A stretch of 64,000 bases of DNA from Eulemur rufifrons (GCF_041146395.1 NC_090989.1:246936843-247000842), one strand, 5' to 3'. Shown: positions 11,030-23,620, numbered from the stretch's first letter. Made by a program: numbers and translations. The notes: generated from the sequence alone by a model not told the origin.

Positions 11030-11760
11030 GGAGAAAAAAAAATGAGTGGAAAAGAACAGAGCTGGCATTACAAGCTGAGCCCCCAGCAGCAGCAGCAGTG
11101 GCATAACAACATCAGAAAAATGTCTAATCACCTTACCAATCATTGTGGTCTCTTGCTGTGCTTAGTAAAGTGTGTTTCAGGGCAGCTTGCTGCTTTCCTA
11201 GCTTTTAGACGCCTTCGGGTTGAAGGCACCAGCACTTCCATGAGGTGTACCCATTTAACCCGGGGCAGGAATCATCTTCTGTGGTAAACAGGGCTGCCTA
11301 TACGCAGTTTGGGTTTCCAGAGTCCGCTGGCACAAGTCCTCTCTGAGCGGAAACGGGGCCAAGCCAGACAGGACTGCACTGATGGATCAGCTGGGCATGT
11401 CTTGGTACAGTAACCTAATAAACTCCAACTGTGAAAGGCACCACTGCTGCTGAGAAACCTGATTGTTCATAGTAACGGGACTTTCTCCAATAAGGTTGGT
11501 GAGAAATTCAAGTGGTCTTGTCTGTTAGTAATATCCGGGCCACTACCTCATCCCTTTAATTAACCCCCAGAGAGCTAGCCAGGGAACTGCTCTGATTACA
11601 AAATAATGGGTCCATCAGGCACAATTAGTACCCAAGTGAAACATGGCAGTTTGTATGAAAATGATTGAAGTAAACAATTACAGGCCTGAAAGAGGCTCGT
11701 TTCCTAATTAACCCTTAGAGGGCTAATCTGTTTGCCTGAACAAAACCTAACATGGTGCCT
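11030..11760. promoter_or_regulatory. Candidate conserved non-coding element
   Basis: A 730-bp repeat-free block, more GC-balanced than its surroundings. It carries several homeodomain-type cores: TTAATTAACC near 11556, CAATTAG near 11620, CAATTAC near 11677, and TAATTAACCC at 11705. Two copies of a TAATTAACCC..AGAG.GCTA module start at 11557 and 11705. It also holds a CAGCAG run at 11084-11098. An 87-codon plus-strand frame (11024-11287) lacks any domain. The regulatory role is inferred from base composition and motif layout only; conservation was not measured. Confidence 0.3.
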
Positions 11761-12234
11761 TTGCCAATGGGCATGTTGGGGAAATGGTTTTTGCATCATA
11801 CCTTGCGAGGCATGACACTGGCAAGTGGAAATGACTAATCCCTGAAGACCTGGACCATGGAACAGCTTGAAAACACACAGGGTTCACGGAACATATTAAA
11901 TAGTGATTTGCCAAGGCATGAATAGAGAGATTATAGAGAATGAGTCCTAGAAAGAGTCTTAGAAAAATCCACATTCTTGGAAGCACAGCATTCCTGTACT
12001 TGCTACGTGAGGGCATGACATCCTTTCTTCTATCTGAGAGCTCCACAAAACCTAGCATAATGCATACAGGAGGTACACATAGCAGGTGCACAGTCTAAAT
12101 TGTGGTGTGGTTTGCTTTGGAGTGGGATTGGGAGAGATAAAACTGTTGATTTTTCTGGCCTTAAATTAAAAAAAGAAAAAAAACAATCACTATCTCAAGA
12201 TCAATTTTAATAATCACATTTTTGTTCTGTATTC
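11761..12234. other. No recognised feature
   Basis: Contains a minus-strand open frame of 114 codons (11747-12091) with no recognisable domain and no sign of exon structure. No repeat family recognised. Confidence 0.4.
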
Positions 12235-12345
12235 TGATGAAATTTGTATTTGTTTCATTCATTGCTGTAGTCCCAGGCTCCAGAACAGTGCCAGGTTCAA
12301 AGCTGGTTCTTCACAAAATACTTGTTGAATAAATGTGTGAATGAC
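12235..12345 (+). repeat. L2 LINE 3' end
   Basis: 'CATTGCTGTAGTCCCAGGCT', 'CCAGAACAGTGCCAGGTTCA' and 'TACTTGTTGAATAAATGTGT' give the sense L2 tail. Confidence 0.8.
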
Positions 12346-12687
12346 CTACAAAGAGGCTATGGTGAATGGGAGGGTAGGGTTTGGGCAGGGTCATCCAAAA
12401 GTACATATTTAAGATTTGCATGGTAAAAAAGGGCAAAGATTTACATTTGCTAAATTGTGGTTGGGTCTTTATTGCCTCTTTCATTACTTTCAAAATATGT
12501 TTTAAAGGTAATATGACATATATATTTTTGCTACCTTTGAAAAATATTTATCTTCTAAAAGTCTAAGATAGAATAACCAGTATTGTGAATCTATAAGTGA
12601 AACCATTCCATTAATCTTCAGATTTTAAGAGTCTTCCAGGGTGTTGGGGTGGGCATGGGTTGGATGCAATAAGGTGTGATGGTATAA
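12346..12687. other. No recognised feature
   Basis: AT-rich stretch; opposing frames at 12311-12566 are featureless. No repeat named. Confidence 0.4.
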
Positions 12688-12795
12688 GTCAGAGTTTCCT
12701 CACCTGTAAAATGGGGCTAATACCACCTACTTTTATGTACATGTAAAGGGCTCAGCAATTGTTATCAGTGATGATGATGATGATAAGGATGATAA
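12688..12795 (+). repeat. MIR SINE 3' half, with GAT repeat
   Basis: 'TTTCCTCACCTGTAAAATGG' and 'GGCTAATACCACCTAC' are MIR sense core. It ends in a short (GAT)n run at about 12768-12793. Confidence 0.75.
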
Positions 12796-14467
12796 GAAAG
12801 AAAATTATGGCAGCAGCTTACAAAATAACAGCAATATTTGATCGTTCACAGGTACTGGCAACGACTTTGACGCAGGTGCGTGTATGCACACACACATGTG
12901 CACACATATAATGTTCTCAATACATATCTTGATGTTTCAAAAGCAAAATCTAGCCACAGAGGTTCTTTCATGGCTGCTGCTATGCCAAAAAAGAACACAT
13001 CAGAGGGGTGTTTCCTGTGCAAGGATACAGCATCTGATTTGTTCAAAGCCCCTGGAAGTCTTCAGTGTGGCAAACTGAGCACTCTGTTACATTGATTTAT
13101 CTAATCTTTAAGCTTATGAAACCTACTGACTGCATATTACAGGGACAGCCTGAATTTTCTCCATGATTTTGATTGTCAGATCATCTGGCACAAATTATAC
13201 TCATATTTGTGATCAGGAGGAGAGAACAAAGTTTGGGAATCTATTAGTGGTTGGTTTATCTTTCATTTGGGCAAAGAAATACTGAGATACTGGCTTTTAT
13301 TTCCCTGCTTAGCATGATTATTTAAATCTATGTTCAGGGGTGGCAGCATGGCAATCACAGTCCAAGACCATGATCTCATGCTTAGAGGAAAAACTTCGCA
13401 GCTGGGCTCATCATGGTCCTGAAATTGTATCATGACCTCAGTCCCTTTGGGGCTTCCAAGGCGGAAACCTTCTCTAGGAGAACAGGAATACTCCTGAGGA
13501 TTGAACCAGATCCACACTAGGCTCAAGAGTCGTGGGCTACTCTTTTCCTTACTGAACTGCCATTAAATAAGATTTAGGGAGAGAAAAAATTTATATCACT
13601 CTGGAAAGAAATACCTGCTGTTCTTCCTCCAAGACTGACTTAAGATCTTTAAAATATAGAAGGGGGTCTCAAAGAAACACATCTGGTCTCTGAATGTCAA
13701 ATCTGTTTAATATTCCTGAGAGTCAGGCTAGGCTGTCAATATAATCCGAGCAATAATGTGTTATTCATGTTTCTCTGAGGTCATCAATGCCTTTGCTTGC
13801 TATTCTTACTATTCTTCAGAATAATGGTGCTTAGTGAAGCAATTTCTTCTTAACTTCTACCCTGTGCCTAGTTATGGACCACATTCAAAAGCCTATTTTA
13901 AAATTCTACACCTTATCACTATCCTTCTTCCAGAGATTTAAATATAATCTGGGCCTCTCTACTCATCTTATTATTTGCTTAATAAGTAATACATATAGAT
14001 ATGGAATATGAACCTCAGTCCTTATTTTATGCCAGTGTTCAAAGTTTCAAAATATGCAGGATCACACACCTTTTTTTTTCTTTGCAAGAACAAAACTTTT
14101 TACAGTAATAGCTTTTTGAAAAAAAATTATGTGAATGATTACATGTCAGTAATATGGATGTCCTGCCAATCTCAATTAACAAGGGACCCACTGACAATTA
14201 ACAAGGGGACTGTTGTTAAATTGTACCTTGAAAATAGTTGCCAATGAGAATATTGCATATTTACCAAGACTTGAATTAGAGGTAGCAGAAAATTTTATAA
14301 AATCTCACATATTACTGTTATTGAATTGAATATAATAATAAAGGAAACCAGTCTCATCAAAAATAAAAACTATTATATTTAAAAAGCAGAAAGTTCAATT
14401 TTTTTTGTGCTTTAATAGAAGAGTTCCATATCTGGAGTTACTGAACATGTATTGGGAACCTTGTGGT
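12796..14467. other. No recognised feature
   Basis: A CA/TG-rich patch lies at 12875-12910. Short opposing frames at 12846-13095, 13263-13526 and 14008-14247 show no domain. No repeat family named. Confidence 0.4.
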
Positions 14468-14590
14468 GCCATTGGCAAGATATGTGACCCTGGACAGTTC
14501 ACTTTGCCTCTGGGAGATAGTTTCTTCTCTGTAAAACTTGACTCACAGGGTGTGGACTAAAAAATTAATATTCTCAATAAGTTCTTGGAT
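14468..14590 (+). repeat. MIR SINE fragment
   Basis: 'GCAAGATATGTGACCCTGGA', 'CAGTTCACTTTGCCTCTGGG' and 'TTCTTCTCTGTAAAACTTGA' correspond to the MIR sense core, strongly decayed. Confidence 0.6.
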
Positions 14591-14694
14591 GCTAGAAATG
14601 TCTAGATCATAAACAAGTCTTGGGTAAGGAAGATAATTTTCAGAAGCACAGGATATAGCACAAACCATGAGTCTTTAATGGCCTGCTACTGGTT

Positions 14695-14905
14695 AAATAA
14701 TATCTCACATTTTACTGATATTTAATAATTTACAACACAAACTTCTTTGCTCATTACAACAATGCTAGGAGGTAGGTACTTTGGGCAGTATAATTTTCAC
14801 TTGACAGACAAGGCAATGGAGAATCAGAGTTAAAGTGACTTGCCATAGGCACCCACTGAGACCCCAGTCTCTTTAATGCACAGTTAATTCTTTCTATTAT
14901 GTCTT
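14695..14905 (-). repeat. MIR SINE
   Basis: Antisense MIR: 'GCTCATTACAACAATGCTAG', 'GAGGTAGGTACTTTGG', 'CACTTGACAGACAAGGCAAT' and 'AAAGTGACTTGCCATAGGCA'. Confidence 0.8.
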
Positions 14906-15106
14906 GAATTTAGGGGTAAAACTGATGTCAGGAAATATACTCAGCAAAGTTGCAGCAAAGCACTTTTGAGCATCAGTTAGTTCTCTGGAATGAGTGAAGT
15001 CTCTGTCCTCTCCAGAATGCCTTTGTTTACCTTTTGACTGGATACTCAAATTGCTTAGACTTTATGAAATCATATTTTGTCCATTCATTTATGCATACAT
15101 GCATGC

Positions 15107-15505
15107 TGTTTTAGTCAAGGTGGGCTACCATAACCAAATACCATAGACTGGTGGGTCAAACAACAGAATTGTATTTCTTATAGTTCTAGAAGTTAGACAG
15201 TCCATGATCAAGATGCTGGGGCAAGGCAGATTTTATTCTGAGGCCTACTTCTCTTGGCTCATAGGCAGCCACCATCTTGCTGTGTGCTCATATAACCTCT
15301 TCTTTGTATGTACTTGGAGAGACAAAGAGAGCAAGCTCTCTGGTGTCTCTTCTTACAAGGGCACTAATGCCATGTTGAGGGCCCACCCTCATGACTTCAT
15401 CTAACCCTAATTACCTCTCAAAGGCTCTATCTCCAAATACTATCACATTGGGGGTAAGGCTTCAATATGTGAATTTGGGGGGATATAAATATTTAGTCCA
15501 TAACA
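15107..15505 (-). mobile_element. Solo LTR, ERVL-MaLR type
   Basis: On the minus strand it begins TGTTATGGACTAAAT at 15505 and ends GACTAAAACA at 15107, the TG...CA boundaries of an LTR. Words in antisense order include 'AAGGGCACTAATGCCATGTT', 'CACCCTCATGACTTCATCTA' and 'CAAATACTATCACATTGGGG', matching the MLT/MST-like LTR family also found at 48409-48800. No gag/pol/env nearby, so it is a solo LTR. No clear target duplication. Confidence 0.75.
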
Positions 15506-15789
15506 CATATATTCATTCATTCCATACTAATCATTATACACTTAGTAGTAATAGCTTTTACTCATTTAACAATGAACAAAGGAGTTCTTTTCCATATACA
15601 TCATCCTTATATGCTCTGAGTAACAACTCTTTAAAATAAATAAAGCAGAAATTTTTGTTTTCATCTTACATGTCAAGAAGCAGAGTCCCAAAGAAAGTAA
15701 GTCAATTTTTGATCTTGATTTTAAATACAGACTTTTGAATTCAAATCTAATACTCCATATACAACACAACAAGGTACTACGAGGGACAC

Positions 15790-16145
15790 AGAGCCATTCA
15801 TTTATTCATCTATGCGAAATACTTATAGACAGTCTACCATGTGTTTACTGTAGTTATTGTGGATACAACAGTGAACAAAACACATGAAATCATGCTACCT
15901 TTTTGAAGCTTATATTCTAGACATTTTAGCCTCCAGAAACATACAATTTGGAAGAACATGTGCACAAAAAACTACAGTAAATGGAAGATGAAGATAAAAA
16001 GCCATCTGAATAGCAGAGGCAAAAAAAAAAAATGCTACAGAATTTCAAAGAACATGCAGACTGTATTTGGTATAAAATATTCAGGAATATGTTCACAGAG
16101 GGAGAAGCCCTTGAGGTGAAGTTTGAAGGGTTGGTGAAATGAAGA
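15790..16145 (-). repeat. L2 LINE 3' region (antisense)
   Basis: 'CATTCATTTATTCATCTATG' then 'TGGATACAACAGTGAACAAA', 'AAGCTTATATTCTAGACATT', and further on 'CCCTTGAGGTGAAGTTTGAA' follow antisense L2 from its tail inward. An A12 run at 16020-16032 interrupts it. Confidence 0.65.
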
Positions 16146-16174
16146 TGTGAGCAAGAAAGAAAGAGACCTAAAGG

Positions 16175-16278
16175 GTTCACTAGACTGCCAGTTCCCTGAG
16201 GGAAAGGGCCCTTTTATTAAGGGCCTAGGACAGATACTGGCATATAGTCAGTGTTCGATGTTTATTGAATTAAAAATA
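16175..16278 (+). repeat. L2 LINE 3' end
   Basis: 'CCAGTTCCCTGAGGGAAAGG', 'GGGCCTAGGACAGATACTGG' and 'GTTCGATGTTTATTGAATTA' match the sense L2 tail. Confidence 0.75.
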
Positions 16279-18429
16279 GATCACTCCAATCATAGAAATA
16301 CGATGAATGGCACCCTAAAGGAGAGGAGGTACAGCTCAAGGTGTGTCTATGGAGCTATCGTCAGAAGAGCAGGTTGGCTAATGCTTTTAACCTAAAAACC
16401 AAATAGAGAACTCTTCCTGTGGTAGAGAAAATGTCTCAAAAATCCTTCTACTTTCTTATATTTCAGCAAGACTCAGACTAAAGACTGTTTTGTATTCAGG
16501 GCATAGCTGAGGTTTTGATACTCCTGAATGTCTTTCTTATACCACTCCAAAATGGGATTTCAGTTTCCAGCACTTTTGCCCTTCAATCTCACCAGATTTT
16601 CCGGTGAGAAAACATGTTCTTTATACGTTGAGGAGCAGACTGAAAGAATAGCAACATTTAGTGCCAAGGGAGCCTGATGTTGGGCTCCTGGAAAAGGTCA
16701 GAGACATGCAAATTATGAAGTCTCTCCATTTCTACAGTGTGCCGGCTGTTTCCAGTGGGAATCCCATCCCATTGGCAGAGGTTACCAGCAAGGCAATGCA
16801 ATAGTTTGTTTTAACTGCCAAATGGCCAGACAGAAAGTGAAAGCTCTTCCAGCAACTGCTGGTGAGCGTGGTCAGTGCACTACAAAGATATGCAACAGCT
16901 AGAACCTAGTGGGCAGCAGCACAGGATTTGCCCAGGGCAGAGCAGCATGCTTAGGGTGGACAAGCTAAGGTAAGACCACATTCTTTAATATCACAGAGCT
17001 CTCAGACCAGTGTCCCTTTGACCACCTAAACCTGGGGAGATACCCTCCAACTAAAGGAGGGGAGACCCCTCCAAATAAATAAGAATCAAACCTCTTAGGC
17101 AGTTTTAAGGACCCTTTTCTACCAGCCATTTTATAAGCAAAACTGTATATACACATCCTTCATTCCCTCAACCCCAGTCTATTAATCTACCAGAAACTGG
17201 CTCATGAAGACAAAATTTCCCCTGGTGTTGGTTGGCGTCATCCCCCTTAGATATAGTTGCAACAAGTTGGGTTTTTCCTTCTTCTTTTATCCTTTTGATC
17301 ATCAAGTTTATCTGAATTTAAAACTTACATGTAGCCACATGACTTATACCAAAAAACAAAACAAAATAAAAAAACCAAATACCAACACACACACACATAC
17401 ACACATGCAAGTGTGATCATTTAATTGTCCTATATTCCTGTTTTAATTCCCAGGATGGGTTATGTACATGTACAAATGCTAGAGAGTGACACTGACAAAA
17501 CAGAGATAACCTTGTTTCTACTTTAATTTATATGACATGGTAAATTATTTGTAAACTTTGATATTATAAACATTAGAAGTAACAAATTACTGTGATAAAC
17601 CTTACAACCACTGTAGTTATTAATATTATGTACTTGGTATTATATGACTATAGACCAGAAGTGTTTTTAAAGTATATTGAGGAAGTTGAGGTGGTTGGAA
17701 TATCTACTCATCCCCCTTTCACTATGTCCTGAGGCACTGCTTTCCTACAGAATTACTCAGTATTACTTTTCAGGAGGTGCCAAGAAATGCCCATCCATCA
17801 GATAACGTCCAAATTCAGGTAAGGAGAGTCATAAATATAGCCACAGCAAATTCAGTCATCTTATACAAACTGAGTACCAATAGTCATCTCATGGAATCAT
17901 CCAAGAGTGATGCTGCCCTGCATGTATTTATAATGGAAATTTAGAAATTTGGAAGATGTACATTCCTTCTTTCTTCAGGCACATTCAAAAGTCTACTGCT
18001 ATTGGTGCTTTGGAGTTTCTTGGGTGGAGAGCATATTATCCTGAAGCTACAAATTTTAAGTGATGGCCCTCAGCTCTCAAAAACTATTGGCAACTGAGTT
18101 TACAGCCATATTTTTAACACCTAAGTAGCATAACGTGGAGTAAGCTATGTTCTTTCTCAATTCTCTTTATGTCCTTTTAATATGGAAACTGCAACAATAC
18201 AATCTTTACACTTTTCAACTGTTGGCACCTTTTCAATCTCTCTGCTACCATATACTTATTTATTCTATCCTAGCTGATAATTACATTTTCTTTATAGATT
18301 CCTCTAGTGCTTATCACCTTCTGAAGCTTTCATATTTTCCTGACTTTTCTCTAGATGCTCTTAAATTTACACATTTATAATCACACAAGCTAACTTTTAT
18401 CCAATTCCTATTTGTGACAAGAGACCCTA
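16279..18429. other. No recognised feature
   Basis: Long stretch with no gene or named repeat. It contains a short (AC)n microsatellite at about 17384-17405. Frames at 16147-16395, 16965-17156, 17204-17416 and 18147-18380 are short and without domains. Confidence 0.4.
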
Positions 18430-18600
18430 AAAACACTATATGGTGGGTATCTTTTATCTCCACTTGATAGATAAGGAAATTAAGTTCTAGAGATACTGCG
18501 TACCTTGCCAAAAATCAGCCAATAAATGAATGATAAAAACTGTATATCCATGTCCATTTGATTCTAAAGCTTGAGCTATTTCTCTGGTGCATTCTCTTCA
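18430..18600 (-). repeat. MIR SINE
   Basis: Antisense MIR: 'TCTCCACTTGATAGATAAGG', 'AAATTAAGTTCTAGAGATAC' and 'CATGTCCATTTGATTCTAAA', then 'GCTTGAGCTATTTCTCTGG'. Moderately decayed. Confidence 0.7.
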
Positions 18601-20059
18601 TTCTGGTAATAAATATAAATGTAGCTATGAATAGAGATAGAGTTATAAAATATATTTCTGAAAATTGTATTTGTTATAGGAAAGGGAAAACAAAGAAAGC
18701 CAAAGACACTTCATTAATAAAATGACCCTATGAGTTTGAGACATTCAGCTCTCAATGTATTTGTATCCTATTATGTGCTATATAAGTCTTTAGAAAATGT
18801 ACATGTAATGGTCTGGTTAAAAGACAGATGTTGGAACAAGAAATACCAATCCTGTCTTCATCTTCCTCCTACATGAAATAACTTAACTACAGATACACTC
18901 TCTTCTATTCACCCACCACAAAGCATGATTTATTCCAGATGAATAATGAAGAACACTGACTCCTTCTATTTTCCTATTTGTGTGCTGTCTGGGAGAAGTA
19001 CTTGCACAACATTTGTATTTGTTGGCACAGTTCATGTCTTGTACACAATGTGGACAGAGTCAGGAAGCTCCACTGCTCTGCTCCGCATTCTGGGATCTGT
19101 CCTTCCTAAGAAAACACAGCTGCAGGCACACCTGTCAACCTTCCTCTTCAGGGGTGGTTCCCAAGAGGTAGCCAGGCAGGGGCATATAAAGTAGAGTTTG
19201 CATTTCTTTGTCTTAGAACATTTCCCATCTCTGAGTTTCAGCAGAAACCAAAGCCTTCAAAGCCCCAACCATACAGCTTACTTGGTAAAATGACTGCTCA
19301 GTACAGAAATGAATCTTGACAAAAATAGTTCACCTAGACTACCTATCAGGTCAAAAGGTTTACTGCAATTTCTTCAGAGTGAAGAATCATATATGCCTTC
19401 CCTGCAAGACTTCAAAAAAAATATTCCATTTCTTGACTTGAGCTTTTAAACAATAACCACTTGGTAAATGAAGCAGAAACTTTCCCTTTCATTTTTTTTT
19501 TTTCTTTTTATTGCTAGGAATTAAGGTAGGAACACAACAAATCTTTTCTTCATTTCATCCGTACCTTCACCAGTTAAAATACCCCAGAGTATCTTAAAAC
19601 ATTATTGCGCGGGGCCAGGAGTGGTTCTGTTTTTCAACATATCTGTGGCTGGGCCACTTAACGACCAGAAAGGGCAGAAATGGAGACCCTACGAGTACTC
19701 ACGGTGCTCTCAGGCACACTGATAGCACACGTGCCATCTGGGGTTTTCTCTCTGGCCCAATTCTCAGTTCTGTTCAGGACTGTCCTCTGTTCTTTAGTGA
19801 TCATTAACTGATTTGGTATTTACTTAAGCTCCCTTAGTCTTTGGCTTGGTTTCTTAGTGTATATCTGTATCCCGATTCATGACATCTTCCCCAGACACTT
19901 TGGTTCTGGGCTCAGCTGACCCAGATCGAAGCAGGCACCAACTAGATTCTGTCTTCCAGAATCCATGTCCGATACTCTTCCTGATCACTCACTAGGCTTC
20001 TCTAAGCTTTACCAGCATTTAACGGAGAAGAATACATGAAAGCCCAACTCTCCTGCTTA
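18601..20059. other. No recognised feature
   Basis: Unique-looking sequence, with a CG-containing patch around 19605-19740. Overlapping plus frames at 18946-19194 have no recognised domain. No gene can be supported. Confidence 0.4.
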
Positions 20060-20250
20060 AACATAAGTCAAGTGCTACCCCTTCTTAGCTGGGTGTCTTC
20101 AAACTAGTCACTTAATTTCTCCAAGTTTGTTTCCTTGTCTGTTAAATGAGGATGGAAATAACTGGCCTACACCAGTTTTGTTGTAGGGATGCTATGAGTT
20201 CATATGTATATAGAAAGAGTTTCATAAACAGTGAAGTGCCCTGCATAAAG
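20060..20250 (+). repeat. MIR SINE
   Basis: 'TCACTTAATTTCTCCAAGTT', 'TTCCTTGTCTGTTAAATGAG' and 'TTGTTGTAGGGATGCTATGA' follow the MIR sense core and 3' half. Confidence 0.8.
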
Positions 20251-20290
20251 TTAAAACAAACAAAATAAAACAAAACAAAACAAAACATAA
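20251..20290 (+). repeat. (CAAAA)n simple repeat
   Basis: Run of CAAAA units with minor variants (AAACAAACAAAATAAAACA and on). Low complexity following the MIR. Confidence 0.85.
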
Positions 20291-21069
20291 CTCTTTCAGG
20301 TTAGTTCTCTGCTGCCCTCTCCTGGCTTCCAGTTTCCCTAACTATGAATTAACAGTGGCCATTAACCCTTTAAGTCATGATAGTGTCAGAGACTAGATCA
20401 GTGATAGGAGTATATTTTTTAAAAATATACTCTTGTTCATATATATATATAGAAAATATAAGCCACATAAATTGGGTAAGTTTTCCTAAAGTCTATTCAA
20501 ATTTAGAGTTTACCTCTTCTGAATTATTTTTCTATTCAGATTTCTTTATCTTTGAGTTTTTCCAATCAACCTTTGTGCCAATCAATAACATTTTTGATTT
20601 TTTTAAACCTTTGTGCCAATTATTAACATTTTTGAGTTTTTCTTAAAAGTGTCTACTATTGTCTCCAGGTTGTTCTTCCAAAATCCTGGTATCCATTCTA
20701 CAAGTTTGATGCTAGGTTGGCTTCAGCATATCAGAATATGTCAATGAAAGCTTTTTAGAAAGGACTCACATTTTTTCCTTAAAAGGCTTGTTGACTGTAG
20801 CATTAAGGGAATTCTGTTGCCACTAAGAATAATAACTGACTTTATTCATAATCAGGCATGACAACTGCATCACAACTGCTGCCTGACAACAGCTTAAAAA
20901 TGTGCCATCTATTGCAATAAATACCTGGATTTTAGAGAAGATAAAATGTGCATCCTAGAATTGATGAATATTTCATCTTTTTGATACTTTAGTATCCAAC
21001 ATCACTGCCATGATGATGTAAAGCCATGTAGTGAGATTTTAGCATGTCCAGCACTCACTAGGATATGAT
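20291..21069. other. No named repeat; short tandem duplication inside
   Basis: AT-rich. Contains a (TA)n patch at about 20440-20451. It also contains a two-copy 38-bp tandem duplication at 20569-20643, each copy starting ACCTTTGTGCCAAT. The plus frame at 20377-20646 spans this duplication and shows no domain. Confidence 0.5.
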
Positions 21070-21195
21070 GCCAGAGTTCTTCATTCCACAGACCTTTATT
21101 AGACCATCTACCACATGCCAGGACTTCACTAGGCACTGGAAGTACGGAAGTGAAAGACATGGCTTCTGTCTTCCAGAACACTGCAGCTTATAACA
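21070..21195 (-). repeat. L2 LINE 3' end (antisense)
   Basis: 'CATGCCAGGACTTCACTAGG', 'CACTGGAAGTACGGAAGTGA' and 'CTGTCTTCCAGAACACTGCA' give the antisense L2 tail. Confidence 0.65.
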
Positions 21196-21649
21196 TTTGC
21201 TTCTAACTAGTGGAGAAGGCATTCAAGTTATATACTAAAGTGGTACATAGAGATTTGCTGCAGAGAAAACTCATATAAGTCAGTTGATCCAAGACATCTC
21301 AACCGACAGATGAAAAAACTAAAGACTGGAGAGATTAGTTCCTTACCCAAGGCCAGACACATGCACTAATTGATGATAACTGTATGTACTGTGTGGAGAT
21401 TTTTATGGAATATTTTGTGAACCAATTTTAGTGAAAAAGCTTCACACTGTTGACTTCAAACTTTTACTAAGATTTATAATGTATTACTTTTATTTTGATC
21501 ATTTTATTTTATATTAGAATGTATGATACGAGCAGAGAATGAGCTTTTTTCTCTTTATTCTTTTAAAGTATGTAATTTAATTTTTATCTTTAAACTATAT
21601 AGTTATAAAACTATATGTATAATATCTATGAAAGGTTTCAAAAATGCTA
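21196..21649. other. No recognised feature
   Basis: Very AT-rich, no named repeat. 'AAAGACTGGAGAGATTAGTT' near 21320 could be MIR debris, but this is not supported well enough to call. Confidence 0.4.
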
Positions 21650-23050
21650 AAAGAACACCTACATGAAGAGATAGGCAACATTTCCATATCATTGTGTCAC
21701 TCACATTATCATGGAAGCTTCTCGTGAGGCCATTCCCTTCTCTCCCCCCCAGAGGTTATAAGCATTCAGAACTTTTATCATTCCCTGGCATTTCTTCATT
21801 GTTATAATACATATGTGCGTGGCTTGAAATATTGTTTGGTTTTGCATATTTTAAAATTTTATATAAGGAGTATCACAGCACATGTATTATTCTTGGCACT
21901 TATTTTTTTCTGCTTAACATACTGTTTATGAGATTCATGCTGATATAAGTAACTGATTCTTTCACTTCATTGCTATTTAGTAATCACTGAACCAAAACTT
22001 AATCTAGTCATACTTCTGTTGATGAACATTTGTTTTTATTATTGCAATTAATGCTGTACATTTATTCTGCTGTATATGTGCAGAACTTTTTTTTAGGTTA
22101 TATATTTAGGAGAAGAACTGCTAGGTAATTAAATATGCACATCAGTAACACCACTGGATAATTTGCATGCACACTAGGAACGTATTAATGTACTCCTTTC
22201 TCCACAGCCTCACCAAAATTTGTTAATGTCCTACTTTAAACATTTTTTCAAAATGGTAGGTATAAAACAGTATCTTATTGTGGTATTAATTTATATTTTC
22301 TGGACTAAAAATGAAACTGAATATCCTTTCATATATTTATTGGTCTGTTGAGTTTCCTATTCTGTGGACTGCCTACTTATTCTTTTGAATTTTTTTTCTT
22401 CCTTTTTGGTAGCTTGTCTTTTCTCATCGATTTGAAGAAATTCTTTATATAGAATGGATACTAATTCCTTTTTGGTTTTATATGTTACAAATATTTTCTA
22501 TTACTTTGTAGCTACTTTTCTCATTTTTTGTATTTTTCGATGAATGGTTTATAATTTTAAGGTAGTTAAATTTGTCCATTTTTCCTTCAAGATTTTTGTG
22601 TCGTGTGTTAGTTTGAAGTAAATATCCATTTTTCCCTCATACTGATTAACAAGTGTTCCAGCAGTATCTATTGAATGGCTCATCTTTTCCCCACGGATCT
22701 GCAATATTATGTCTGCCATACATTCAAAGGTCTATTTGTCTATTTCTGCAGCAGTGTGTCATGTCTTAATTATTAGTGTTTTTAAAGCAATCTTTAATAT
22801 CTGGTACTACAATTAACCCCACATTTTCTTCTTCATAAATTAGCTTCTCCTGATCTTTTGCTTTCCTATATAATCTTAGAATTTTATTGGGCTTTTAACT
22901 GGAAATATGTTTGGATGATCATATATTTTTTTTCTCATTTTTTTACCTCCTGGTTTGGCATTTGTATGCACTAGTTCCATTCTGTTCATTGATACCATTG
23001 AAGTGGGAACCTGCATACTTAATAAAGTCTAAAGTTAATCAATATCTTTA
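21650..23050 (-). repeat. Decayed old L1 ORF2 (antisense)
   Basis: The plus strand follows the antisense L1 ORF2 order: 'TAAGTAACTGATTCTTTCAC', 'CTGTTGATGAACATTTGTTT', 'TTAGGAGAAGAACTGCTAGG', 'CTCCACAGCCTCACCAAAAT', 'GTATCTTATTGTGGTATTAA' and 'GAAATTCTTTATATAGAATG'. The encoded reverse-transcriptase region is destroyed by stops and indels in all frames. The subfamily (old L1M) is not resolved, and several diverged pieces may be joined here. Confidence 0.65.
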
Positions 23051-23169
23051 ACCTCTTTCCAAACAGTGAAAAGATCTGACAGCTTTTTAATTCTGTTCTC
23101 CTAGTTTACATTGTACAGCTTTTTAATATTTTACCTCAAGCTTTTCCTTTTTCAGTTCTATAAATTACA

Positions 23170-23620
23170 CATTATGATGTTTATTTTTAAGAAGATATTG
23201 GTTTAAATCTCTCAACAGATATATCTTTTATTTTTGCTCACTTTTCTTTTTCTCATCTCAGATTTTCTCTGGTATCAATTATTTCCTTGTATAATATTTT
23301 CTTTAGAAGTGAAGGTCTTTTGTTGGTAAACTTTGGTTATTATTGTGTTTTTTGTGGTTTTTTGATTTTTGTGTTTTTTTTACAGTTTTCTGGAATTGCA
23401 TTCATTTCACCCTGGTTCTTAAAAATACAGTTTCATTGGTTTTAACATTTTAGATTGACAGCTATCTTTGGAGCACATTACAGATGTATTGCACTGTTTT
23501 CTGGATTCCACAGTGGCTGTTCAAAAGTTACCTGTCAAATTCATTGCTGATGCTTTATAAATGAGCCATTTTTTCCTTTCTGGCAGCTTTTAAGAGAAAA
23601 ACCAAAGGACTGATCCTTGA
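23170..23620 (-). repeat. Probable old L1 fragment (antisense)
   Basis: 'AGAAGTGAAGGTCTTTTGTT', 'AGATTGACAGCTATCTTTGG' and 'TCTGGCAGCTTTTAAGAG' resemble an antisense old-L1 internal segment with the order 'aggtctgctggt..gacagttatttt..tggctgcttttaagat'. Weak but ordered similarity. Confidence 0.45.

Noticed and set aside
11747..12091. Minus-strand frame of 114 codons
   Set aside because: No family resemblance, and no evidence of transcription signals.
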